A stretch of DNA of 20,124 nt from DATLYH01 sp035575035 (GTDB lineage: Bacteria > Planctomycetota > Planctomycetia > Gemmatales > Gemmataceae), in NCBI GenBank assembly GCA_035575035.1, contig DATLYH010000077.1, positions 1-20,124 of the forward strand, written 5' to 3'. Positions within the stretch are counted from its first letter, which is position 1. Every line of letters starts with the position of its first letter. Below are positions 12,089 to 20,034 of this stretch, piece by piece. A program made the translations under genes and the position numbers. The notes under the pieces are model-generated. The model had not been told where the DNA came from. It searched no databases and saw only the letters and a program-made list of their open reading frames with translations.

Positions 12089-14408
12089 CTTCCTGGGAGT
12101 GATTGGGTCGGGTGAGACCCTCCACGTGCACCGTGACTGGGTGCCTGCGCTGGGCGTGAACCTGTCCTTCACCCTGGACGGGTTGAGCCTGCTGTTCGCG
12201 CTGCTCATCAGCGGCGTCGGTGCACTGGTCCTGGTCTACGCCGGCGGGTATCTGGCCGGGCGCCCTCAGCTGGGCCGGTTCTACGCCTTCCTGTTGATGT
12301 TCATGGCCTCGATGCTGGGGCTGGTCCTCGCCGACAACCTCCTCACCTTGTTCGTCTTCTGGGAACTGACCAGCCTCAGCTCGTACCTGCTCATTGGCTT
12401 CGAGCATGAGCGAGCCGGGGCACGCGCGGCGGCGCTGCAAGCGCTGCTCGTGACCGGCGGGGGTGGCCTGGCGCTGCTGGCCGGCCTGCTGCTCCTCGGG
12501 CAGGCGGGCGGCAGTCTGGAACTGTCCACGCTCCTGGGTCGGGGCGATCAAATAGGCGCGCACCCGCTCTATGTGCCGGCCCTGCTGCTGATCCTGGCCG
12601 GGGCGTTCACCAAATCGGCGCAGTTCCCCTTCCACTTCTGGCTGCCCGCCGCCATGGAAGCGCCGACCCCGGTCAGCGCGTACCTCCACTCGGCCACGAT
12701 GGTCAAGGCGGGCGTGTACCTGCTGGCGCGGCTGAGCCCGGCGCTGGGCAGCACGGACCTCTGGGTCGGGGCCGTGTCCTTCGTCGGGGGGATCACCATG
12801 CTGGCCGGCGCGTGGCTGGCGCTGGTGCAGTCGGACCTCAAGCGCATCCTGGCCTACTCGACGGTCAGCGCCCTTGGCACGCTGACGCTCCTCCTGGGGC
12901 TCGGCCGGGAGCTGGCGGTCCACGCGGCGATGGCGTACTTGCTGGGTCACGCCCTGTACAAGGGCGCCCTCTTCCTCGTCGCCGGCGCGCTGGATCACGG
13001 GACGGGCACGCGCGAGGTGGACCGCCTCGGCGGGCTCGGCCGGGCGATGCCTGTAACGGCCCTGGCGGCCGGGGTGGTCGCGCTGTCGATGGCCGGGCTG
13101 CCGCCGCTGTTCGGCTTCATCGCCAAGGAGCTGTCCTACGAGGCGACGCTGCACGCGCCCGCAGCGGGGTGGGTCATGACCGCGGCCGTCGTCGCAAATG
13201 TCCCGCTCGTGGCAGCCGCCCTCATGGCCGGTTTCCGGCCGTTCCTGGGTAAGGCCCGGCCCACTCCCCGACCCGCTCACGAGGCACCGCCCAGTTTGTG
13301 GTTGGGGCCGCTGGCGCTGGCCGGCCTGAGCGTCGCCTTCGGCCTCTGGCCTGGATGGGGGGCGGACGGACTGGTGTCCGCGGCGAGCACCTCCGTCCTC
13401 GGACAGCCTTCGAACGCCCAACTGGCGCTGTGGCATGGGCTGACGCCCGCGCTCGCCCTGAGCGCCGTCACGCTCGCTGGCGGCATCGGCGTTTATGCAG
13501 GGCGCGGCCTGCTGCGAAAGGCGACGTCGTGGTGGGAGAGGGCTGCGCAGTGGGGGCCAACTGGCTGGTACGAGTTGGCGTTGAACGGGCTCAACGGGTT
13601 GGCCCTTGGCCAGACGCGACTGCTCCAGAGCGGCTACCTGCGGTACTACCTCATGATCACCGTGGCCGCGACGGTCGGGCTTGCGGGCTACGCTCTGGTC
13701 GGCCGGGGCCCGCTGATTGTGGCGGTGAGTTGGTCTGACTTGCGCTTCTACGAGGCGGGCCTGGCGGCACTCATCCTCCTCGCGGTCCTGGCGGCGGTGT
13801 TGGCGAAGGCGCGCCTCGCCGCCATCGCAGCGCTGGGTGTCGTCGGCTACGGCGTGGCGCTGATCTTCGTCCTGTTCGGCGCGCCGGACTTGGCGATGAC
13901 GCAGTTCCTGGTGGAAACGCTGACCGTCATCCTGTTCGTGCTGGTGTTCTATCACCTGCCGGAATCCCGGATCGTGTCCGGCCGGGCAGCCCGGTGGCGG
14001 GACGCCGCCCTGGCAGCGGCCGCCGGCGCCCTCATGACGGCACTCGTGCTGGTCGGCACCCCCGAAAACTACCCGCCCATCTCGGCTTACTTCGCGAAGC
14101 ACAGCGTCGCGGAGGGCCATGGCCGGAACGTCGTCAACGTGATCCTGGTGGACTTCCGCGGCCTGGACACGCTCGGCGAGATCACAGTCCTGGCGGTGGC
14201 CGGTCTTGGAGTGTACGCCTTGCTCAAGCTTCGCCGCAGGGCGGACGGCGGCGGGGAAAGTCGTGCCGATCAGGCGCCTGCGCGGGCCACTGACGGCCTT
14301 CCGCAAGAGGGGCCGGCCGGCGAAGCGGGATCGGACGGCGAGGCAGGCAGCGGGGAGCGGAACCGTTCCGTTCCGGCTGCCGGGATCGGGGAAGGAGAAG
14401 GCCCGTGA
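11955..14408 (+). CDS. mrpA: MrpA/MnhA Na+/H+ antiporter large subunit
   Basis: An 817-residue inner-membrane subunit of the Mrp cation/proton antiporter, close to the usual length of about 800. The NuoL-like half has E137 (FVFWELTSLSSYLLIGF), K220 and K251 (SATMVKAGVYLLARL) for proton transfer. The C-terminal half holds the MbhD-like segment (AIAALGVVGYGVALIFVLFG, PDLAMTQFLVETLTVILFVL) and the MbhE-like segment (VNVILVDFRGLDTLGEITVL). The start at ATG 11955 has GGAAGG 6 to 7 bases upstream and lies at the family N-terminus, although it overlaps the exporter tail by 134 bases. A hydrophilic tail of about 60 residues ends the protein, beyond the core. The stop overlaps mrpB by four bases. Confidence 0.95.
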   Translation: MGMAIGVFSGFILALLAPGLYRYTGRAAGWALALLPLALTVYFASFLGVIGSGETLHVHRDWVPALGVNLSFTLDGLSLLFALLISGVGALVLVYAGGYLAGRPQLGRFYAFLLMFMASMLGLVLADNLLTLFVFWELTSLSSYLLIGFEHERAGARAAALQALLVTGGGGLALLAGLLLLGQAGGSLELSTLLGRGDQIGAHPLYVPALLLILAGAFTKSAQFPFHFWLPAAMEAPTPVSAYLHSATMVKAGVYLLARLSPALGSTDLWVGAVSFVGGITMLAGAWLALVQSDLKRILAYSTVSALGTLTLLLGLGRELAVHAAMAYLLGHALYKGALFLVAGALDHGTGTREVDRLGGLGRAMPVTALAAGVVALSMAGLPPLFGFIAKELSYEATLHAPAAGWVMTAAVVANVPLVAAALMAGFRPFLGKARPTPRPAHEAPPSLWLGPLALAGLSVAFGLWPGWGADGLVSAASTSVLGQPSNAQLALWHGLTPALALSAVTLAGGIGVYAGRGLLRKATSWWERAAQWGPTGWYELALNGLNGLALGQTRLLQSGYLRYYLMITVAATVGLAGYALVGRGPLIVAVSWSDLRFYEAGLAALILLAVLAAVLAKARLAAIAALGVVGYGVALIFVLFGAPDLAMTQFLVETLTVILFVLVFYHLPESRIVSGRAARWRDAALAAAAGALMTALVLVGTPENYPPISAYFAKHSVAEGHGRNVVNVILVDFRGLDTLGEITVLAVAGLGVYALLKLRRRADGGGESRADQAPARATDGLPQEGPAGEAGSDGEAGSGERNRSVPAAGIGEGEGP

Positions 14409-14818
14409 CTTCGCTCATTCTGCGCACGGCGACTCGCTTCCTGCTACCGCTCCTGCTGCTGTTCTCCCTCTTCTTGCTGATCCGCGGCCACCACGAACCA
14501 GGCGGGGGGTTCAGCGGCGGCCTAGTGGCGGCCGCGGCCTTCGTGCTGTACCGGTTCGCCTTCGGTGCGGCGGAGGCCAGGCGGGCACTGCCCGTGGACC
14601 CACGGGCGCTGATCGGCGCGGGCCTGCTGGTGGCTGTCGCGAGCGGCTCCCTGGCCCTCCTGGCGGGCCGGCCTCTGATGACTGGCCTCTGGGGGCGGAT
14701 ATCCGTGCCGGCGTTCGGCGACCTTGACGTGGGGACGCCGCTGCTTTTCGACGTCGGCGTCTACCTGGCGGTGGTGGGGGTCGCGCTGTCGATCATCCTG
14801 CCGCTGGCGGAGGAGTGA
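14405..14818 (+). CDS. mrpB: MrpB antiporter subunit
   Basis: A 137-residue membrane subunit with four predicted helices and the family landmark IRGHHEPGGGFSGGLVAA near residue 27, then DVGVYLAVVGVALSI close to the end. It starts at a GTG inside the mrpA stop (GTGA, four-base overlap), so its translation depends on mrpA. It is a required part of the hetero-oligomeric Mrp complex in the inner membrane. Length is normal for the family. Confidence 0.93.
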   Translation: MTSLILRTATRFLLPLLLLFSLFLLIRGHHEPGGGFSGGLVAAAAFVLYRFAFGAAEARRALPVDPRALIGAGLLVAVASGSLALLAGRPLMTGLWGRISVPAFGDLDVGTPLLFDVGVYLAVVGVALSIILPLAEE

Positions 14819-14819
14819 C

Positions 14820-15167
14820 ATGGCGACGCTGCTGGCGATTATCATCGGCTGCCTGTATGCCGCCGGCATCTACATGATGCTCAGGCGCAGCCTGTTCAAG
14901 CTGATCCTGGGGCTGGTGTTGCTCTCCCACGGGGCCAACCTGCTGATCTTCACGGTGGGCGGGCTCACCCGGGGGAACCCGCCTGTCGCCGCACCCAGGG
15001 CCGACGCGCCGGTCGTCCCCCACGCCGACCCCCTGCCCCAGGCGTTGATCCTGACGGCCATCGTCATCGGCTTCGCTGTGCTGGCCTTCTCCCTGGCGTT
15101 GTTCCACCGCGGTTACCAGACCTTTGGCAGCGACGACCCGGACGACCTGAAGGTGAGCGACCGATGA
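14820..15167 (+). CDS. mrpC: MrpC antiporter subunit (NuoK-like)
   Basis: A 115-residue membrane protein of the NuoK/MnhC kind: three helices, with the landmark ILGLVLLSHGANLLIFTVGG in the second and LPQALILTAIVIGFAVLAF in the third. The ATG is at 14820, one base beyond the mrpB stop. It forms part of the proton path next to MrpA and MrpD. The stop overlaps mrpD by four bases (ATGA). Size and features are usual. Confidence 0.93.
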   Translation: MATLLAIIIGCLYAAGIYMMLRRSLFKLILGLVLLSHGANLLIFTVGGLTRGNPPVAAPRADAPVVPHADPLPQALILTAIVIGFAVLAFSLALFHRGYQTFGSDDPDDLKVSDR

Positions 15168-16699
15168 GCGACGTGCTGCTGGTCTTGCCCTTGCTGATCC
15201 CGCTGACAACGGCGGCCGTCTCTCTGCTGGCCTGGCGTCGGACCGGGCTGCACCGCGTCCTGGCCGTCGCCGGCGCCGCTGCCCTGCTGGGCGCCGGCTT
15301 GGTACTGCTCGCCTTTGTCTGGGGTAACGGCATCTGCGCGACCCAGGCGGGGGCGTGGCCCGCGCCCTTCGGCATCACTCTGGTTGCCGACCTGTTCAGC
15401 GCCATCATGGTGGTGCTGGCTGGGGTGGTCGGCCTGGCCGTCGTCCTGTTCTCTCTGGCGAGCATGGACCGTGGACGCGAGGCGTTCGGCTACTACCCGC
15501 TGGTCCACGTCCTCCTGCTGGGCGTGTGCGGCTCGTTTCTGACTGGCGATCTGTTCAACCTGTACGTCTGGTTCGAGGTCATGCTGATGGCCTCGTTCAT
15601 GCTACTGGTCCTGGGCGGGGAGCGCCCCCAGATCCACGGGGGCATCAAGTACGTCACCCTCAACCTGGTGTCGTCGGCCGTGTTCCTGGCCGCGGTCGGC
15701 ATCCTCTACGGCCTGACCGGCACGCTGAACATGGCCGACCTCGCCCGCAAGCTGGACAGGATGGACCAGACCGCCACGGTGACGGCTGTGGCGATGCTGT
15801 TCCTGGTTGCGTTCGGCATCAAGGCTGCGGTCTTCCCCCTGTTCTTCTGGTTGCCGGCCTCCTACCACACGCCACCTGGGGCGGTGTCGGCGCTATTCGC
15901 CGGCCTGCTCACCAAGGTGGGGGTGTACGCCCTGATCCGCGTCTTCACCCTGCTGTTCGTCCAGGAGGCGGGCTTCACCCACCTGCTGATCCTCGTCCTC
16001 TCCGGGCTGACGATGGTGACAGGGGTGCTCGGCGCCGTCGCCCAGCAGGAGTTCCGGCGCGTTCTGTCCTTCCACATCATCAGCCAGATCGGCTACATGA
16101 TAATGGGCCTGGGGCTGGCAGGGCTCACCGACTCGCCAGCCCTGGCCACCCTTGCGCTGGCCGGCTCGATCTTCTACATCGCCCACCACATCATCGTGAA
16201 GACGAACCTGTTCCTGATCAGCAGCGTGGCTCGGCGCCTGTGCGGGACGTTCGAGCTGAAGCGCCAGGGGGGCCTCTATCAGACCCAACCGCTCCTGGCC
16301 TTCCTGTTCTTAATCCCGGCGATGTCCCTGGCCGGAATGCCACCCCTGTCGGGCTTCTTCGCCAAGCTCTCCCTGGTGCAGGCGGGCCTCGGCATCGGAC
16401 AGTACGCGATCGTGGCCGCCGCGCTGATGGTGGGCCTGCTGACTCTGTTCTCGATGACCAAGATCTGGGGGGAAGCGTTCTGGAAGCCCTCGCTTCAGGC
16501 CGCGGCCGCGGACGCGGCGCCGCAGGACCTGGTCCCGAGGCAACAGCCGATGCTCCTGCTGCCCATTGGAGCCCTGGCGGTGCTGACCGTGACCATCGGC
16601 CTGGGCGCGGAGGCCGTCTTCACGTTGACCTGGCGGGCGGCGGAACAGCTGCTGCATCGCGAGGACTACATTCAAACCGTGCTGGGAGGGCCGTCATGA
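15164..16699 (+). CDS. mrpD: MrpD antiporter subunit (NuoN/L-like)
   Basis: A 511-residue inner-membrane subunit related to the NuoL/M/N proton channels of complex I. It has about 14 helices. Likely key residues are the glutamate in LYVWFEVMLMASFMLLVLGG, the lysine in FGIKAAVFPLFFWLPASYHT and the lysine in FAGLLTKVGVYALIRV, so the proton route looks whole. It starts in the mrpC stop (ATGA) and ends in the mrpE start (ATGA). Together with MrpA it is thought to carry the antiport reaction. Length is typical for the family. Confidence 0.95.
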   Translation: MSDVLLVLPLLIPLTTAAVSLLAWRRTGLHRVLAVAGAAALLGAGLVLLAFVWGNGICATQAGAWPAPFGITLVADLFSAIMVVLAGVVGLAVVLFSLASMDRGREAFGYYPLVHVLLLGVCGSFLTGDLFNLYVWFEVMLMASFMLLVLGGERPQIHGGIKYVTLNLVSSAVFLAAVGILYGLTGTLNMADLARKLDRMDQTATVTAVAMLFLVAFGIKAAVFPLFFWLPASYHTPPGAVSALFAGLLTKVGVYALIRVFTLLFVQEAGFTHLLILVLSGLTMVTGVLGAVAQQEFRRVLSFHIISQIGYMIMGLGLAGLTDSPALATLALAGSIFYIAHHIIVKTNLFLISSVARRLCGTFELKRQGGLYQTQPLLAFLFLIPAMSLAGMPPLSGFFAKLSLVQAGLGIGQYAIVAAALMVGLLTLFSMTKIWGEAFWKPSLQAAAADAAPQDLVPRQQPMLLLPIGALAVLTVTIGLGAEAVFTLTWRAAEQLLHREDYIQTVLGGPS

Positions 16700-17298
16700 A
16701 CATGTTCTTGTTGAACATCCTGCTGGCTGTGACCTGGGGGATGGCGACCGGGCTGTTCACCGTGCCCAACCTGGCGCTCGGCTTCGCCCTGGGCTACCTG
16801 ATCCTGCGTTTTGCCCAGCGTTTTCTCGGTCCATCCCCCTACTTCGCAAAGGTGCCCCAGGTGCTCCGTTTTGCCCTGCGCTACGTCTGGGAGTTGTTTC
16901 TCGCCAACCTTCGGGTGGCCTACGACGTGCTCGTGCCGGGAGCGTGGCCGAGCATGGGCAGGGTCAGAGTAACTGGCCCCGGGCCACGGCCCCAGGCGGC
17001 GGACCCGGGCGGGGGAATCGCCCGGTCCTTCCCGGACAGCCTCCGCGCACCGCTCGCGGCGCCGTCCTATGTGTGCCCGGGCGTGGTTGCCATTCCCCTG
17101 GACGCCAGCACCGACGCCGAGATCACCCTGCTGGCCAACCTGATCACCCTGACCCCCGGCAGCGTGAGCTTGGACCTGTCCGAGGACAGGCGGGTGCTCT
17201 ACGTCCACGCAATGTACATCGATGGCGGGGACGTCGAGGCGTACCGGCGTTCCGTCAAGGAAGGCCTGGAGCGACGCGTGCTGGAGCTGCTGCGATGA
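16696..17298 (+). CDS. mrpE: MrpE antiporter subunit with central insertion
   Basis: A 200-residue subunit, longer than the usual 160 or so. The N-terminal membrane part is followed by the family helix RYVWELFLANLRVAYDVLVP, and the conserved soluble end reads GVVAIPLDASTDAEITLLAN, LITLTPGSVSLDLSEDRRVL and YVHAMYID. Between them lies an extra stretch of about 35 residues (near 92-130) rich in G, P, R and A that the family usually lacks, probably a flexible loop. The start (ATGA at 16696) overlaps mrpD and the end overlaps mrpF, each by four bases. It is needed for complex assembly in other bacteria. Confidence 0.92.
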   Translation: MNMFLLNILLAVTWGMATGLFTVPNLALGFALGYLILRFAQRFLGPSPYFAKVPQVLRFALRYVWELFLANLRVAYDVLVPGAWPSMGRVRVTGPGPRPQAADPGGGIARSFPDSLRAPLAAPSYVCPGVVAIPLDASTDAEITLLANLITLTPGSVSLDLSEDRRVLYVHAMYIDGGDVEAYRRSVKEGLERRVLELLR

Positions 17299-17585
17299 GC
17301 TTCGAGAACCTGTCGATGACGGACGTGGCGGTCGGGCTGGCCCTGGCGATGGTCGGGCTGGCCCTGTTTCTCACGTTCGTTCGTCTGGTGTGGGGGCCGA
17401 CCTTGCCTGACCGGGTGGTGGCCCTGGACCTGATGGGGGTACTGGCGGTGGGCATGATCGCGGCTTACGCCGTGGCGATGGACCAGCCGGTCCTGCTGGA
17501 CCCCGCCACGGTGCTGGCGCTGGTGGGGTTTCTCGGCACGGTGGCCTTCGCCCGGTACCTGGAAAGGCGGGGACGCGATGAGTGA
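17295..17585 (+). CDS. mrpF: MrpF antiporter subunit
   Basis: A 96-residue protein with three membrane helices. The motif VRLVWGPTLPDRVVALDLMG around residue 30 is the strongest MrpF mark, followed by the conserved aspartate in DPATVLALVGFLGTVAFARY. It overlaps mrpE by four bases and mrpG by eight. MrpF has been linked to cation or bile-salt export in Bacillus, and here it is part of the full Mrp complex. Normal length. Confidence 0.93.
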   Translation: MSFENLSMTDVAVGLALAMVGLALFLTFVRLVWGPTLPDRVVALDLMGVLAVGMIAAYAVAMDQPVLLDPATVLALVGFLGTVAFARYLERRGRDE

Positions 17586-18000
17586 GCGAGTCAGTGCAGC
17601 GCTGCTGATTGTCGGCGCGAGCTTCATGCTCCTGGCCAGTCTGGGGATGTTGCGCTTGCCCGACCTGTTCATGAGGCTGCAGGCGGCGACCAAAGCGTCC
17701 ACCCTGGGGGTGGCCTGCCTGCTGCTGGGGGCGGCCTTTCACTTCCAGGACCTGGCTGTGACCACGCGGGCGGTGCTGGTCATCGCATTCTTCGTCCTGA
17801 CCGCGCCCGTGGGAGCGCACATGATCGCCCGGGCGGCATACGCCGTAGGCGTACCCCTATGGGAAGGGACGATCACGGACGAGCTGTACGAGCGGCGACG
17901 TGCCGCAAAGCAGCCGGCGCCGGACGGCCCCGCCGAAGGACCGGTGCCGCCGCCAGAGGCAGGCGACACCCCCGGACACGGCCGTCGCTGCCGATGCTGA
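17578..18000 (+). CDS. mrpG: MrpG antiporter subunit
   Basis: A 140-residue subunit with three helices and the family signature ASLGMLRLPDLFMRLQAATK, then APVGAHMIARAAY. About 35 C-terminal residues, rich in proline, glycine and arginine, extend beyond the usual end and close with GRRCRC. The ATG lies eight bases inside mrpF. This completes the set A-G in canonical order; no gene interrupts it. The next gene starts 76 bases on. Confidence 0.92.
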   Translation: MSERVSAALLIVGASFMLLASLGMLRLPDLFMRLQAATKASTLGVACLLLGAAFHFQDLAVTTRAVLVIAFFVLTAPVGAHMIARAAYAVGVPLWEGTITDELYERRRAAKQPAPDGPAEGPVPPPEAGDTPGHGRRCRC

Positions 18001-18062
18001 CTGGAACGAACCACGCGCAGGGACGTGGCCGGATCACTGCAAACGTCTTCGGCCCGCTGAGG

Positions 18063-18076
18063 GTGAAAGGGTTCAC
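18063..18076 (+). promoter_or_regulatory. Small hairpin enclosing a ribosome site
   Basis: GTGAA (18063-18067) and TTCAC (18072-18076) are perfect complements with AGGG as the loop, and the second arm ends on the base before ATG 18077. The only ribosome site (AAAGGG) is thus in the hairpin. Five base pairs are weak, so control by folding is only possible, not shown. Confidence 0.3.
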
Positions 18077-19064
18077 ATGACGGAACGGCTTACCGAGGAA
18101 CAACTGCACGATCCTGTCCACAAGCACATGCGCACGGACTTCGTTCTGCTCCACCCGGACCTGACGGTGGCTCAGGCGCTGGAGCTGATCCTGGAAAAGC
18201 AGCCGGCGGGGAGGATCATCTATTTCTATGTCGCCGATGGCGACGGCCAGTTGCAGGGCGTCGTCCCGACCCGCCGACTGCTACTGAGCCCGCGACAGGC
18301 GACTCTCCCAGATCATGATCAGGCCGGTGATCGCCATCCCCCGAGACGCCACGGTCCTCGACGCCTGCGAGTTCTTCATCCTGCACAAGCTCCTGGCGTT
18401 CCCGGTGGTGGACGAGCAGGGGCGGATCGTCGGATTGGTGGACGTGGAATTGTACACCCGCGAGCTGCGGGACCTGGGCCGGCGGGAGAGTCACGATAAC
18501 CTGTTTCAGCTCATCGGCGTTCACGCGACCGAGGCCCACCAGCGGTCGGTCCCCGCTCTCTTCCGCAGGAGGTTCCCCTGGCTGCTTGCCACGCTCGCCG
18601 GGGGCCTTCTGGCCGCTGTCATTTCCGATCTTTACTACGACGTGGCCTCCCTGGCCCTCGTGGTCCCCTTCATCCCGCTCGTTCTGGCGCTGGCCAGCAG
18701 CGTCAGTGCGCAATCTGCCAGCCTCGCCCTCCAGACGCTCCACGGTCAACGACCGGCGTGGGCTATGCTGCTTCCAAAATTCAACATTGAGCTAGCGACC
18801 GGTTCCCTCCTCAGGGCCGCCTGCGGGTTGGTCGCGGGGATGGTCGTTCTCGCCTGGAAGGGCCATCCGATGGCGGCGTTAAGCCTGGCGGGAAGCATCG
18901 TGGGCAGTGGGGTCTGCGCCGCCCTGCTCGGCCTCGCCATGCCCTACCTGTTCCGCCTTCTCCAGCGCAACCCGCAAGTTGCTGCCGGGCCGATCGCGCT
19001 CGCCTTGGCGGACCTGGTGACGCTGCTGGTGTACTTCAACCTTGCCTGTTGGTTGCTCGCCTGA
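18077..19064 (+). pseudogene. Short MgtE-type CBS/transport protein, frameshifted
   Basis: The first frame gives MTERLTEEQLHDPVHKHMRT, then VAQALELILEK and LQGVVPTRRLLLSPRQATL, the start of a CBS pair. Near 18306-18314 the homology moves to another frame, which continues MIRPVIAIPRDATVLDACEF, FPVVDEQGRIVGLVDVEL and then the MgtE membrane domain down to VAAGPIALALADLVTLLVYF with the pore aspartate. The whole would be about 330 residues, lacking the N-terminal MgtE domain. One extra base or two missing bases within CTCCCAGATC explains the break. It may be a true mutation, a sequence error or a recoding site; no classical slippery signal is evident. The intact second part could be expressed alone from ATG 18315. 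It directly follows the Mrp operon. Confidence 0.75.
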
Positions 19065-19120
19065 ACTCGAATAGTCTTGTTGCCTTCCGAAAGTAGTCTT
19101 CGATGTTTCCCAGATCCGGG

Positions 19121-19718
19121 GTGCGGGCCTTGCGGTTGGGTTACGCAGTCCGGAAGGCCGTGGGGGTGGTCAGGACGGTAATTGTGGGAAGCTCGCTTCC
19201 CGCTGGTTCCCGAAAGGGACCAGCAGGTGGACAAAGTGCTTTCTCCGTCGCTCAACAATCGAAAGGCAATCCTACGAGGTTGGTAACTCGGCGTATGACG
19301 CGGGATAAGCCACCAGGAACGCCGAGAGTTGTTAAAGAATGTAGGCGGCCGGGCCCCCTTGCGAGGGACACCAACCGCCCCTTCCCGAACCGGACAGGCC
19401 ACTTTGATGGCATCCGGCTCTCCGGTCCCAGGCTATGTCGGACGTGCGGTGAAGTCGTAAGCCAGATCTTGGATGAAACCTCGGCGCGGCCATATCCGTT
19501 AGAGTTGGAGAACTGTTTCACTCCGGTATCGAACTCCAGGCTGTCTTTGCAAGTGACTTGCGTTCAACGGCTTGCAGCGCTTACCATTCCTGAAGAGCGG
19601 AGAGAGTTGTTACGATAAGCGCTACACTCGGGGAGCTACACCCGTCCGCATCGAGCGGCGGGTACAAACCAGTTACCGCGAAACGCCGAGAGCCGCGGGC
19701 TTCGGCGTTTCGCGTTTT
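19121..19718 (+). ncRNA. Candidate large structured RNA with terminator
   Basis: No reading frame here resembles a protein, yet complementary segments are dense and orderly. GGCCTT (19126-19131) pairs with AAGGCC (19154-19159), with GCG/CGC inside. GGGAAG (19186-19191) pairs with CTTCCC (19196-19201) around CTCG. With no gap, 19202-19224 makes a 9-bp stem with one bulged T and a GAAA tetraloop. GGTTGGT (19278-19284) pairs with ACCAACC (19370-19376), enclosing CTCGGCG/CGCCGAG (19287-19326) and CCCT-TGCG-AGGG (19356-19367). AGCGCTTA (19576-19583) pairs with TAAGCGCT (19616-19623), and a CCCG/CGGG stem lies at 19641-19662. A terminator-like hairpin ends the region. GTGCG at 19121 recalls a group II intron 5' end, but I found no domain V. 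It does not match tmRNA, RNase P RNA or 6S RNA by eye. Confidence 0.4.
19677..19718 (+). terminator. Rho-independent terminator-like hairpin
   Basis: CGCGAAACGCCGA (19677-19689) and TCGGCGTTTCGCG (19702-19714) are perfect 13-base complements. The stem continues inward with AGCC/GGCT after one bulged G, and four T residues follow the right arm. This is a very stable stem with a short T run. On the minus strand no T run follows, so it would end plus-strand transcripts, fitting an RNA made from the region upstream. Confidence 0.65.
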
Positions 19719-19775
19719 CCGCCTTTCCCGCAAGGACTTCCGCCGATCCCGCCGCTGGCCCCGCGCTCTCTGTTT

Positions 19776-19839
19776 CGAGAGAGACCAATCGGGGTCCGAG
19801 AGGAACCTTAAAGGTTCCTCTTGATCCCCGAAACTCTCG
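19776..19839. repeat. Nested three-tier inverted repeat
   Basis: CGAGAG (19776-19781) pairs with CTCTCG (19834-19839). Inside it CGGGG (19790-19794) pairs with CCCCG (19826-19830). At the core AGAGGAACCTT (19799-19809) and AAGGTTCCTCT (19811-19821) are perfect 11-base arms about a single A. No T run follows either side. It could be a recombination site, a protein operator or a second RNA element between the terminator and the partial gene. Confidence 0.5.
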
Positions 19840-20034
19840 CGGCCAAACTCTCAGAGTCTCTGGTTACCACCCCCCGAAAAGTTACCAACCCGTTTCCTCT
19901 CGGCACCCCGATTCGTCATTTCGAGCGCGACCGAGTAGGTAACAGATAGAGGGACGTTGGTCCCGTATCCCGCACGAGCAGCCGACCACCTCGCCGGCGA
20001 CGGTCGCTGTGGACTCTTCCCCAGGAGATCTGGC
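19840..20034. other. Leader of the partial right-edge gene, with GTTACC motifs
   Basis: No gene is seen. GTTACCA occurs at 19863-19869 and 19881-19887, an inverted copy (GGTAAC) at 19938-19943, and a further GTTACC at 19672-19677 upstream. AAACTCTC is repeated at 19831 and 19845. These may be binding sites for a DNA-binding protein or recombinase, but six-base repeats can be chance. Confidence 0.3.

Noticed and set aside
12069..14306. Very long minus-strand open frame opposite mrpA
   Set aside because: Its composition (R, Q, H, D, E and P rich) is that of an antisense shadow of a GC-rich gene; the plus strand encodes a clear MrpA.
19103..19618. 171-codon open frame in the right-hand gap
   Set aside because: No recognisable motif or ribosome site; the stretch is better explained by helices. 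A decayed protein cannot be fully excluded.
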